This document shows, one piece after another, positions 10,623 to 19,817 of a stretch of DNA of 64,000 bases. The notes beneath the pieces were generated by a model. That model saw only the letters and a program-made list of their open reading frames with translations, ran no database searches and had not been told where the DNA came from. The position numbers were made by a program, and so were the translations under genes. Source of the stretch: Lishizhenia tianjinensis (GTDB taxonomy: Bacteria > Bacteroidota > Bacteroidia > Flavobacteriales_D > Crocinitomicaceae); contig CAMDLY010000006.1 of the NCBI GenBank assembly GCA_945902115.1, forward strand, positions 1 to 64,000, in the 5' to 3' direction. Positions within the stretch are counted from its first letter, which is position 1; each line of letters starts with the position of its first letter.

Positions 10623-11848
10623 ACCTACTAAAAGAAGAGGCACTTTGGTTCATAAAAAATTTTTCAGGACAACTGAAAACGGAAGACACCGCTATTATTT
10701 GTCAATCTTGGAATCAACTAGATAAATATCTTGAGCATTTAAAAGAGGCATTTTCTTTTTATTCAGCAATTCATGCGATTGCCATTAAAACAAATCCTCA
10801 TCCTGAAGTACTTCGCTATATTGTGTCCAAAGGCTTTGGTCTAGAAGCAGCATCTATGGAAGAAGTTGAAATGGCAATAGAGGCAGGGATTTCAACTGAA
10901 AAACTAGTATTTGATTCACCAGTAAAAACGAGAGCTGAAATAAAAAAGTGCAACGAAAAATATGCAGGAATTAAATTAAATGTAAACTCCCTCGAGGAAT
11001 TAAATCGTATTCCTGATAATCCCAATTTTTCACTGGGCCTCCGAATTAATCCTATGGTAGATGCCGGATCTCCTGATCTTTATCATGTTTCTAGCGATGA
11101 GTCTAAGTTTGGAGAGCCTATTTCTAATGATCAAGCCATAATATCTGCTTGCCAGCAATTTCCAATCACACAATTGCACATCCACTCTGGCAGTGCTCTT
11201 GGTAATTTAGAGGTTGCAACGGCAGCAATTGCAGCAGTAGTAGCCTTAGCCAATCGGATAAATGTACAATTGGAATTAGCGAGTAAAGATTACCGCATAA
11301 AAAGTATAGATATAGGTGGAGGATTAAAGCCAGAAAAGTTAGGAACCGACTTATCTCAAATGAAGCAATACGCCAATTTACTCGTCAAGAATGTCCCTGA
11401 TTTAGTAAATTTTGAGCTTGTTACAGAATTTGGTCAATGGTGTCATTTTTATTGTGGCTTTGCTTTTTCCACAGTAGAATATGTCATGTTTCGCGGTAAA
11501 AAACAATTAGCATTTGTGCATCTTGGTGCAGACTATTTTATGCGTGACGCATACGTGAAGCCCCGCGGAATTGAATTTATTTGTTTAGACAAAGAAGGCA
11601 AGGTCAATGACGGAGAAAAACACACTACTGATATTGCAGGACCCTTGTGTTTTGCGGGAGATTATCTTGTTAAAGATATTCCATTGTCATCATTATCTGA
11701 AGGCGACATCTTATTAATGTTAGGGACGGGATCTAATACATATGGTTTGTGGTCTCGTCATTGTTCACGGACTATTCCAAAAGTTGTGGGTGTGGACTTT
11801 GAAAAACTTACTTTTACGCTACTTTCCGAACGAATTAAATTATATTGA
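10619..11848 (+). CDS. Fold-type III PLP-dependent decarboxylase-like protein (DapDC/ODC family)
   Basis: HAIAIKTNPHPEVL (PLP Lys), LHIHSGSALG, DIGGGL, AGPLCFAGD and GTGSNTYG. EPGR motif replaced by EFGQ. ATGA overlap with the upstream gene. Confidence 0.8.
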   Translation: MNLLKEEALWFIKNFSGQLKTEDTAIICQSWNQLDKYLEHLKEAFSFYSAIHAIAIKTNPHPEVLRYIVSKGFGLEAASMEEVEMAIEAGISTEKLVFDSPVKTRAEIKKCNEKYAGIKLNVNSLEELNRIPDNPNFSLGLRINPMVDAGSPDLYHVSSDESKFGEPISNDQAIISACQQFPITQLHIHSGSALGNLEVATAAIAAVVALANRINVQLELASKDYRIKSIDIGGGLKPEKLGTDLSQMKQYANLLVKNVPDLVNFELVTEFGQWCHFYCGFAFSTVEYVMFRGKKQLAFVHLGADYFMRDAYVKPRGIEFICLDKEGKVNDGEKHTTDIAGPLCFAGDYLVKDIPLSSLSEGDILLMLGTGSNTYGLWSRHCSRTIPKVVGVDFEKLTFTLLSERIKLY

Positions 11849-11849
11849 T

Positions 11850-12236
11850 ATGAAAATAAATCACCTTGTTCCCATTGTAATTATGAGTTTTTTGGTTGCT
11901 TGTGAGAGTCAATCCAAAGAAGATACTAAAGCGGGAAATTCTACTCCTAAAAAGACTGAAATCTCAGTGATTCCCAATAAAGTAATAACAGCTGAGGTGA
12001 CAGGTATGACCTGTGAAAAAGGCTGCGGTGGAATAATTCGCAAGAATTTAAAAGCAACAGGTGCTGTAGCCAAAGTAGAGTTTGATTTTGTCGAGGACGC
12101 GGAAAAACAAGTTTGTCGAATATTTTTTGACGATAAAAAGATTTCTGAAACAAAAATCAGCGAGATTGTAAATAGCGTCAATGAGGAACATTATGCTATG
12201 ACTCTTCTAAGATCAGAGGGACTCACGAAGAAGTAA
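11850..12236 (+). CDS. Lipoprotein with heavy-metal-associated (HMA) domain
   Basis: Signal peptide MKINHLVPIVIMSFLVAC; ITAEVTGMTCEKGCGGIIRKNL. True start is the ATG at 11850, not 11742. Confidence 0.75.
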   Translation: MKINHLVPIVIMSFLVACESQSKEDTKAGNSTPKKTEISVIPNKVITAEVTGMTCEKGCGGIIRKNLKATGAVAKVEFDFVEDAEKQVCRIFFDDKKISETKISEIVNSVNEEHYAMTLLRSEGLTKK

Positions 12237-12997
12237 TGGAACTTTTTTACAGAGAAATTGGTGAGGGGAAACCTTTTGTCATCCTTCATGGTCTTTTCGG
12301 GTTTAGTGATAATTGGGCAACCCATGCAAAGAAACTAGCAGACTATTACCGGGTGATTTTGGTAGATTTAAGAAATCATGGGCATTCTCCTTGGTCCGAT
12401 GATTTTTCCTACGAGCACATGGTGGAGGATTTGTATGAACTGATAACGAGCTTAGGATGCTCGCGCTTTACTTTGATGGGACACTCCATGGGGGGGAAAG
12501 TTGCCATGCGCTATGCTCAAAAATACGGCGAAAATCTAGAAAAATTGGTAGTGGTAGATATGGGAATTAAATCCTATCCACCGCACCATCAACATATAAT
12601 AGACGCAATTTCGTCCCTGCCTTTGCACGAGTTAAATACTAGAAGCCAAGCAGAAGAACACTTGAGGAAATTTGTAGACAGTGAAGGAATTATACAATTC
12701 TTATTGAAGAATTTATATTGGAAAGAAAAGGGGAAGTTGGCATGGAGAATGAATTTTTTAGTGTTAGAAAATAAAATGTCAGAAATATTAAAGGAGATTC
12801 CTTTTGTTGAAACGTGGACATTAACTTTATTTATTCGGGGTGAATTATCTAATTATATTATCGACGATGATATATCTATGCTAGAGAGTTATTTTCCCGA
12901 TAGCCAAGTAGTAACTGTTGCGAATGCAGGTCATTGGGTGCATGCTGAGTCACAGGAGGAATTTATCACACAGGTATTATCCTTTTGTTTGAGATAA
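12236..12997 (+). CDS. Alpha/beta hydrolase (YbfF-type esterase)
   Basis: VILHGLFGFSDNW, LVDLRNHGHSP, LMGHSMGGKVAM (nucleophile elbow), and C-terminal AGHWVHAE catalytic His. TAATG overlap with the upstream gene. Confidence 0.88.
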   Translation: MELFYREIGEGKPFVILHGLFGFSDNWATHAKKLADYYRVILVDLRNHGHSPWSDDFSYEHMVEDLYELITSLGCSRFTLMGHSMGGKVAMRYAQKYGENLEKLVVVDMGIKSYPPHHQHIIDAISSLPLHELNTRSQAEEHLRKFVDSEGIIQFLLKNLYWKEKGKLAWRMNFLVLENKMSEILKEIPFVETWTLTLFIRGELSNYIIDDDISMLESYFPDSQVVTVANAGHWVHAESQEEFITQVLSFCLR

Positions 12998-13020
12998 AAA
13001 GCCTCTCGAAAGAGGCTTAG
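12997..13020. terminator. Bidirectional hairpin between convergent genes
   Basis: GCCTCT-CGAA-AGAGGC at 13001-13016, preceded by an A-run. Confidence 0.7.
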
Positions 13021-13021
13021 A

Positions 13022-13171
13022 TTAATTTTGAATTAAAAGCACAGCGTATTTTTTCCCTTTTTTGTGCACAAGCGATTTACTGTAATTGAGTAAAAATTGA
13101 ATGGTGCTGTTACGTGGCTTTTCGTCTTCTTTTAATTCTTTAGAACTGATTTTAGGGTATTTGTTAACCAT
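13022..13171 (-). CDS. Small protein of 49 aa, not in the supplied ORF track
   Basis: Translates as MVNKYPKISSKELKEDEKPRNSTIQFLLNYSKSLVHKKGKKYAVLLIQN*. Fills an otherwise empty gap and ends next to the hairpin. Confidence 0.55.
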   Translation of the reverse strand: MVNKYPKISSKELKEDEKPRNSTIQFLLNYSKSLVHKKGKKYAVLLIQN

Positions 13172-13259
13172 AGGCGCTTTAGTGTATTGAGTTAACGAGA
13201 ATTAATTTTAATTATTGTGCATGCTTCATTGTCGAATTACACTAAATCGTTCAGGATGT

Positions 13260-13288
13260 TTGTGTTTTCGTTACAATGCTTAACTTTG
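13260..13288 (+). promoter_or_regulatory. Bacteroidetes sigma-A promoter for fbaA
   Basis: TTG (13260-13262) - N18 - TAACTTTG (13281-13288). Confidence 0.65.
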
Positions 13289-13318
13289 TTCACCAATCAA
13301 CCGTCAGAATAAAAAAGA

Positions 13319-14392
13319 ATGAAAAACTTTTTAAAACCAGGAGTAGTAACAGGAGACGATGTTCAAGAGCTTTTCTCATATGCGAAGGAACATGGGTTTG
13401 CCATGCCAGCTATCAATGTAACGAGTACAAGTACCGTAAACGGAGTACTTGAGACTGCAGCTAGGTTAAAATCACCTGTGATCATTCAATTTTCGAACGG
13501 TGGAGCACATTATTTTGCCGGAAAGGGTTTAAAAAACGAAAAAGAGCAGGCAGCGATATTGGGTGGTATTTCAGGAGCAAAACATGTTCACACAATGGCA
13601 GAAGCCTATGGAGCTACTGTTATTTTACATACAGATCATTGCGCTAAGAAATTACTTCCTTGGATTGATGGTCTTTTGGACGCGGGAGAAATATTTTATA
13701 AAGAACAGGGAAAGCCTCTGTATTCCTCGCATATGATTGATCTTTCTGAGGAACCTATCGAGGAAAATATAGAATTATGTAAAATATACCTCCAACGTAT
13801 GAGTAAAATAGGTATGACCTTGGAAATTGAATTGGGTATAACTGGAGGCGAAGAAGATGGTGTGGATAATACGGATGTGGATAATGCAAAACTATATACC
13901 CAGCCGGAAGAAGTAGCCTACGCATACGAGGAGCTGTTAAAAATTTCCCCGAGATTCACAATTGCCGCTGCTTTTGGTAACGTGCATGGGGTTTATAAAC
14001 CAGGGAATGTTAGGCTAACACCAATTATATTGAAAAATTCTCAAAGCTATGTTCAGCAGAAATTTCAAACCAATCCAAACCCAATAGATTTTGTTTTTCA
14101 CGGTGGTTCTGGTTCTAGTGTCGAAGAAATAAGAGAGGCAATTGGTTACGGAGTGATTAAAATGAACATCGATACAGATTTACAATACGCATTTACAGAG
14201 GGAGTCCGTGATTATATTGTGTCTAAGCACGAATATTTAAAAGCGCAAATTGGAAATCCTGATGGGGATGACATACCTAATAAGAAATACTACGATCCTC
14301 GTAAATGGTTGAGAGAGGGAGAAATGACTTTCAATAAGCGATTGGAGCAAAGCTTTTCTGATTTAAATAATATTCAAACGATAACAACATGA
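13319..14392 (+). CDS. fbaA: Class II fructose-bisphosphate aldolase
   Basis: ILHTDHCAKKLLPWIDGLLD, EIELGITGGEEDGVDN, FHGGSGSS, KMNIDTDLQYAFT. Confidence 0.97.
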   Translation: MKNFLKPGVVTGDDVQELFSYAKEHGFAMPAINVTSTSTVNGVLETAARLKSPVIIQFSNGGAHYFAGKGLKNEKEQAAILGGISGAKHVHTMAEAYGATVILHTDHCAKKLLPWIDGLLDAGEIFYKEQGKPLYSSHMIDLSEEPIEENIELCKIYLQRMSKIGMTLEIELGITGGEEDGVDNTDVDNAKLYTQPEEVAYAYEELLKISPRFTIAAAFGNVHGVYKPGNVRLTPIILKNSQSYVQQKFQTNPNPIDFVFHGGSGSSVEEIREAIGYGVIKMNIDTDLQYAFTEGVRDYIVSKHEYLKAQIGNPDGDDIPNKKYYDPRKWLREGEMTFNKRLEQSFSDLNNIQTITT

Positions 14393-15234
14393 GTTGGTTT
14401 AAGAGAAAAAAAGAAGGAATTACCACTACTACAAGTGAGAAAAAAGAAACTCCAGAAGGCTTTTGGGTACGTTGTTCGAATTGTAAAACAATGTATACAT
14501 CAGATGAATTAATTAAACAAAATTATGTTTGTGATAGGTGTTCACATCACGAGAGAATTGGATCCAAGGAATATTTTTCAATAATATTTGATGAGTCTAA
14601 TTATACAGAATTGGATGCGGAATTAACTTCTGGGGATCCATTAAAATTTGAGGACACAAAAAAATACGCCGATAGAATTAAGTCTACACAAAAAGCGTCG
14701 GGATTAGTAGATGCAATACGCTCTGCAAAAGGTAAGTTGAACGGAAGAGACTTTGTCATCTCAGCGATGGATTTTGGTTTCATAGGGGGCTCTATGGGAT
14801 CGGTTATGGGGGAAAAGATATCCAGGGCTATAGATGAGGCAATAAAAATTAAAGCTCCTTTTATGATTATCTCTAAATCTGGAGGAGCGAGAATGATGGA
14901 GGCTGGGTATTCCTTGATGCAGATGGCCAAAGTATCGGGCAAATTAGGACAACTTGCTGATGCGGGATTACCTTATATTTCTTATCTCACAGATCCAACT
15001 ACTGGTGGCGTTACCGCCTCTTTTGCTATGTTGGGTGATATTAATATTGCAGAACCAGGAGCACTCATCGCTTTTGCCGGTCCCCGGGTAGTAAAAGAAA
15101 CTATAGGTAGAGATCTTCCCGATGGCTTTCAGACCTCTGAGTTTTTATTGGAACACGGTTTTCTTGATTATATAGTTGACAGAACAAAAATAAGAGAAGA
15201 ATTAGGCATGTCGATCGAATTATTCATGTCTTAA
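14389..15234 (+). CDS. accD: Acetyl-CoA carboxylase carboxyltransferase subunit beta
   Basis: Zinc ribbon WVRCSNCKTMYTSDELIKQNYVCDRC; MDFGFIGGSMGSVMGEK; SKSGGARMMEA; FAGPRVVKETI. Confidence 0.97.
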   Translation: MSWFKRKKEGITTTTSEKKETPEGFWVRCSNCKTMYTSDELIKQNYVCDRCSHHERIGSKEYFSIIFDESNYTELDAELTSGDPLKFEDTKKYADRIKSTQKASGLVDAIRSAKGKLNGRDFVISAMDFGFIGGSMGSVMGEKISRAIDEAIKIKAPFMIISKSGGARMMEAGYSLMQMAKVSGKLGQLADAGLPYISYLTDPTTGGVTASFAMLGDINIAEPGALIAFAGPRVVKETIGRDLPDGFQTSEFLLEHGFLDYIVDRTKIREELGMSIELFMS

Positions 15235-15286
15235 ATCTTGTTTTAAAATTGGATTAAATGGGGTATATTTGTTACAAATCGTAACA

Positions 15287-18200
15287 ATGAGAAAATTCCT
15301 TTTTTTTCTAGGCCTTCTGCTCTTTACAAGTGTTAAAGCCCAAGATACTACATGGGTTCAAACCTTTACCTTTGACTCAATCACCACGCGTAGATCAAAC
15401 TTTATATTTCCTCAAGAACTGAACACAAAGCGTTTTGAAAAAGTACTTATGTACTACAAATTAAAATGCAGCCCACTGACTTCTTGGGATCAATATGACT
15501 GTGGTGAATGGGATTATTTGACATATACCCGCGTTTTTGATCATACAGGAATTTTCGATTCTGTGCGGAGGGATAGTAATAGATATTTAGCTAATTGGTC
15601 AAGCCCAAGTACGATTGATTATACGCCATCTCCGAATGGTATTTTCGATACATATCTCCGTATAGAACAAGAAAGAACAGCAACAAACCTGAGCACCTTT
15701 GCCTTAAATAGTGGTTCCAGCAGCTCAACGTCATTCTTCAATACAGCAAAAAAAGGTTCGCGTTTTCAACAATTACTTTCTGTTACAGAACTTTTAGCTG
15801 CCGGTATTCAACCTGGAGAAATTCAAGGAATGATATTGGATATAATAAATATCGGGACAAACGGTATGCTTGCTAGTCCGAGTATTTCAATAAAAGCATC
15901 AACAGATGCAACACTTTCGTCTTTCCATACCTCAGGATTTTTAGAGGTCTACAACAGAACGAGAGGCACTTCGAATCCCTTAATTGTTGGCCCAAATGAG
16001 TTTTTATTTTTTCAGCCTTTCACATGGGATGGATCGAGTAACCTAATTATTGAATTTGCATATACTTCTGATGAGCCATCCGTAAATGGGATTATTTTTA
16101 ATTCTGAGTATTTGCCTGGTAATTCAGCATTGTCCTACGGAGACCGAAATGGTTATTTGAATTTATCGGGAACGAACTATACGTTAACTCAATTATCTGA
16201 TTTTACTGTTGGTCCCGAATTAACCGTTGAATTTTGGTCGAAAGGCAATGGAACAGCAGGAACCAATACAACATTACTTGAAGCATATGATTCGTTAAAT
16301 AACCGTATTCTTAATATTCACATGCCTTGGAGCGACAACAATGTCTACTTTGATGCCGGAGTTTCCTCAGGGTTCGATAGAATCAATAAAACAATGTCTG
16401 CCACTGAGTCCGACAACACATGGAATCATTGGGCTTTTGTTAAAAAACAAAGTACAGGGGAGATGTTCATCTACAAAAATGGAGTTTTATGGCATTCAGG
16501 AAGCAATAAAACGCGAAATATTGGATATATCCATCGCTTTGTCTTAGGGGCAAATGTGGATCAGGGATTAAGGTGGAAAGGTAAAATTGACGAGTTTAGG
16601 TTTTATAATTCTGCCTTGTCAGCCTCTACTATTCAATCGAATTATCTTAAGAAAGCAGACCCATCCCACCCAAATTGGTCTAATTTATTGGTATATTATG
16701 ATTTTGACAACGAAAATTATGCCCTTGACAAATCTACCAATGATTATTTATTGATGCCGTCAGAGCACAACATGATTCGTTTTGACGAACGTCCATTGTG
16801 CGGTGTTTCTCCTTCTGATGACAAACCCGTAATATCTTTTTTACAAGGACTTGTAGCTTCAATTGCCTCAAACATTTCAGTTACTGAGAAAAGATTAAAA
16901 CCGCATACAGTTATTTTTGAACAAGAACCGGTAAACCGTCATTTTGAAATAATCAATGGCTATGTGGGTAACCTACAAGGCAATAATATCCAATACGATG
17001 AAAATGGACAAATACTAGCTCAGGTTCCTTTTGTAGCCTCTGATCAATTGTTAAATGAACAAATTACCTGCTACAATCCGCCGTATGAAATAATTAAAGA
17101 TGTTGAAATTGCCAGATATATTACTCCTTATGGAATCCAATTTGATTTAGGTCCTAATGGATTTTCATGGATTTATGACGTTACTGATTACCAAGATTAC
17201 TTGAGAGATACAGTTGACTTGGCGGCCCACAATACACAAGAGTTATTGGATTTGAAACTTGCCTTTATTGAAGGTGTCCCACCAAGAGATTTACACAAAA
17301 GAGAGCCAATTTGGTCTGATTTTAGGTCCTATAACTTTGGGCAAATGGCTGCTGACCAAGTACTTCAGCCAACGCAGTTGCTCTTGTCAGACACTTCTAA
17401 TATGTTTAAAATTAAAACGAGAATGTCCGGTCACGGTCAAGTGGGGAATTACGCGTGTTGCGAATGGGTTCCAAACAACCATCAAATAAAAGTAGATGGT
17501 GTTTCGCGTTTTAACTGGAATATTTGGGAACCGACAGATTGTGGCGACAACCCAAATATTGGTCAAGGAGGAACATGGCCTTATGCTAGAGAGGGTTGGT
17601 GTCCTGGCGACCAAGTAAAGGAATATGAATTCGAATTGACACCCTTTGTTCATCCGGGAGATACAGTTACGTTGGATTATGCTATTAATGCTGTTCCTAC
17701 AAGTGACCCTGGACAATCTGGAGGTAATTATATTGCCGCTTACGACCTGATATCGTATTCTGCTCCTAATTTTCAGAACGACGCAGCAATCAAAGAAATA
17801 TTAAACCCTAACAACTACGAATATTTCCGTAAGTGGAATCCAACGTGTTCGAATCCAAGGGTGATTTTGAAAAATACAGGAGCAAATCCCCTTACGGCTT
17901 GTAAAATTACTTGTTGGGTTTCCTATGGAAATAATATTTCCTTGGACTGGACGGGGAACCTAGGATTCTTGGAAGAGGAAATTGTTGAAATCCCTGTCAA
18001 TGATTATAATTTTTGGGGTGGGTGGGATAGCAGTCAAACTTTTAAAGCGTTGGTGCAAAATGTAAATGGTATTCAAGGAAACGATGAGTATGCTCCGAAT
18101 AGTTCGAAAACAGTTCGATTCGATGCACCGGAAAGAATAGATGGGCCGTTCTTTGTATGGCTATCCACTAATAATAAGGCAAGCGAAAATAGGTATAGGT

Positions 18201-18745
18201 TACAAGATCATGCGGGAAATATTATTTTTGAGCGCACGCAGCTGACCAATCAAACACAGTATAAGGATACTTTCAATCTAGCTCCTGGATGTTATTCCAT
18301 CATTATTGAAGACACTGATAGTGATGGCTTATCTTTTTGGTATTCTTCCCAAGTAGAAGGCGAGACGGCAGGGACGATGCGATTAAGATTGGTAGGTGGA
18401 AGTTACATAGAGTTTTTCCCTGGTGATTTCGGAAACTATCATCGATATAATTTTTCTGTGGGCTTTACAATGGATGTCCCTGAAAATGAGTTGAAGCACG
18501 AAATTGCCATCTTCCCAAATCCTTCAAGTGGACTAACAACAGTTGAAGTAAGTGGCGATGTTAATAACGATGCCAGTATGGAAATACTTGATTTGACAGG
18601 GAGAATTGTGTACAGAGAAAAGATGAACGCCACGAAATATTTTGCGGAATCTTTCATAGATGTTTCGCCATTTCTAACGGGCTCATATCTTATAAGAATA
18701 ACAACAGGGAAATCGGTATATACCAAATCATTTTCTAAATTGTAA
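15287..18745 (+). CDS. Secreted PNGase F-like protein with internal LamG domain and T9SS C-terminal sorting domain
   Basis: N-terminal KVLMYYKLKCSPLTSWDQYDCGEWDYLTYTRV; LamG region FTVGPELTVEFWSKG...WNHWAFVKK...GKIDEFRFYNSAL; PNGF-C-like RMSGHGQVGNYACCEWVPNNHQIKVDG...GGTWPYAREGWCPGD; C-terminal IAIFPNPSSGLTTVEV...GSYLIRITTGKSVYTKSFSKL. ATG at 15287 preferred over 15269. Confidence 0.8.
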   Translation: MRKFLFFLGLLLFTSVKAQDTTWVQTFTFDSITTRRSNFIFPQELNTKRFEKVLMYYKLKCSPLTSWDQYDCGEWDYLTYTRVFDHTGIFDSVRRDSNRYLANWSSPSTIDYTPSPNGIFDTYLRIEQERTATNLSTFALNSGSSSSTSFFNTAKKGSRFQQLLSVTELLAAGIQPGEIQGMILDIINIGTNGMLASPSISIKASTDATLSSFHTSGFLEVYNRTRGTSNPLIVGPNEFLFFQPFTWDGSSNLIIEFAYTSDEPSVNGIIFNSEYLPGNSALSYGDRNGYLNLSGTNYTLTQLSDFTVGPELTVEFWSKGNGTAGTNTTLLEAYDSLNNRILNIHMPWSDNNVYFDAGVSSGFDRINKTMSATESDNTWNHWAFVKKQSTGEMFIYKNGVLWHSGSNKTRNIGYIHRFVLGANVDQGLRWKGKIDEFRFYNSALSASTIQSNYLKKADPSHPNWSNLLVYYDFDNENYALDKSTNDYLLMPSEHNMIRFDERPLCGVSPSDDKPVISFLQGLVASIASNISVTEKRLKPHTVIFEQEPVNRHFEIINGYVGNLQGNNIQYDENGQILAQVPFVASDQLLNEQITCYNPPYEIIKDVEIARYITPYGIQFDLGPNGFSWIYDVTDYQDYLRDTVDLAAHNTQELLDLKLAFIEGVPPRDLHKREPIWSDFRSYNFGQMAADQVLQPTQLLLSDTSNMFKIKTRMSGHGQVGNYACCEWVPNNHQIKVDGVSRFNWNIWEPTDCGDNPNIGQGGTWPYAREGWCPGDQVKEYEFELTPFVHPGDTVTLDYAINAVPTSDPGQSGGNYIAAYDLISYSAPNFQNDAAIKEILNPNNYEYFRKWNPTCSNPRVILKNTGANPLTACKITCWVSYGNNISLDWTGNLGFLEEEIVEIPVNDYNFWGGWDSSQTFKALVQNVNGIQGNDEYAPNSSKTVRFDAPERIDGPFFVWLSTNNKASENRYRLQDHAGNIIFERTQLTNQTQYKDTFNLAPGCYSIIIEDTDSDGLSFWYSSQVEGETAGTMRLRLVGGSYIEFFPGDFGNYHRYNFSVGFTMDVPENELKHEIAIFPNPSSGLTTVEVSGDVNNDASMEILDLTGRIVYREKMNATKYFAESFIDVSPFLTGSYLIRITTGKSVYTKSFSKL

Positions 18746-18748
18746 GTT

Positions 18749-19396
18749 ATGGTTACCAATCTTAGCCAATCATCTTCAATCTTTAATCAATTTATCGCTG
18801 AAATAAGGGATGAACAAGTCCAAAAAGACGCGATGCGATTTCGAAGAAATATGGAAAGAATCGCAGAGATTTTAGGATATGAGTTATCTAAAAAATTACC
18901 GTATCAAAAAGTCGAAGTTAAAACTCCCTTGGGTATTTCATCGGAATATAGTTTAAAAGAAAAACCCGTACTGGCTACAATATTAAGAGCAGGTTTAGCT
19001 ATGCATAATGGCTTGTTGAATGTCTTTGACAGCTGCGACAGTGCTTTTATCTCTGCTTACCGAAAACATACCACTCCAGAGGAATTTGATATCTATGTAG
19101 AGTATATGGCTGCCCCGCAACTAGACAATAAAATATGGATAATTAGTGATCCTATGTTGGCAACGGGAAATAGCATGGTAACCGTATACCAGGCAATGTT
19201 GGAGGTAGGCAAACCAAAACAAGTTTTTATTGTTTCTGCCATAGCAACGCCTGAGGCTCTTGATATGATTAATAAGAACTTTCCTGAAAATACTGAAGTT
19301 TTCGTTGGCGCGATTGACAATGAGTTGACTTCACAGTCATACATAGTTCCTGGATTGGGAGATGCTGGAGACTTAGCTTACGGAGAAAAATTATAA
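18749..19396 (+). CDS. upp: Uracil phosphoribosyltransferase
   Basis: ATILRAGLAMHNGLL; IISDPMLATGNSMV; PGLGDAGDLAYG. Confidence 0.95.
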   Translation: MVTNLSQSSSIFNQFIAEIRDEQVQKDAMRFRRNMERIAEILGYELSKKLPYQKVEVKTPLGISSEYSLKEKPVLATILRAGLAMHNGLLNVFDSCDSAFISAYRKHTTPEEFDIYVEYMAAPQLDNKIWIISDPMLATGNSMVTVYQAMLEVGKPKQVFIVSAIATPEALDMINKNFPENTEVFVGAIDNELTSQSYIVPGLGDAGDLAYGEKL

Positions 19397-19397
19397 T

Positions 19398-19817
19398 ATG
19401 AACTGGGCGGGATTTTCGAGTGTGTTTTTATTGGCAACAATTAAATTTATGTTTGCACCGTTTGGAGGTGTCCCTTTTGATCTCTCCTTTATGGAAACAT
19501 TCCTTGCGTCGTTTTTGGGTGGTTCAATAAGTTCTTTCATTTTTTATTTCTCTGCCAATTATTTTCTCAAAAAAACCAAAAGAAAAGAAGGAGCTAAAAT
19601 CCACACTAAAACCAATAAACTCATAGTCAAATTAAAAAGGAATACTGGTAAAATTGGTGTTTGCTTCTGGGCTCCATTTTTTTTATCTATTCCCTTGGGA
19701 AGCATCATTACAGCTAAATTTTATGGAAAATACCAAAGCACATTCTTTCTTATACTGTTGGGTATGGCCTTGAATGCCACAGTGATGACAACATTAGCAT
19801 ATGTCGTTTTCGGATAA
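19398..19817 (+). CDS. Small integral membrane protein, unknown function
   Basis: Several hydrophobic helices; starts one base after the upp stop and overlaps the next gene. Confidence 0.6.
   Translation: MNWAGFSSVFLLATIKFMFAPFGGVPFDLSFMETFLASFLGGSISSFIFYFSANYFLKKTKRKEGAKIHTKTNKLIVKLKRNTGKIGVCFWAPFFLSIPLGSIITAKFYGKYQSTFFLILLGMALNATVMTTLAYVVFG

Noticed and set aside
11742-11849. N-terminal extension of the HMA lipoprotein ORF
   Set aside because: Overlaps the decarboxylase CDS out of frame; a signal peptide starts at 11850.
14601-14942. 113-aa minus-strand ORF in accD
   Set aside because: Antisense to conserved accD.
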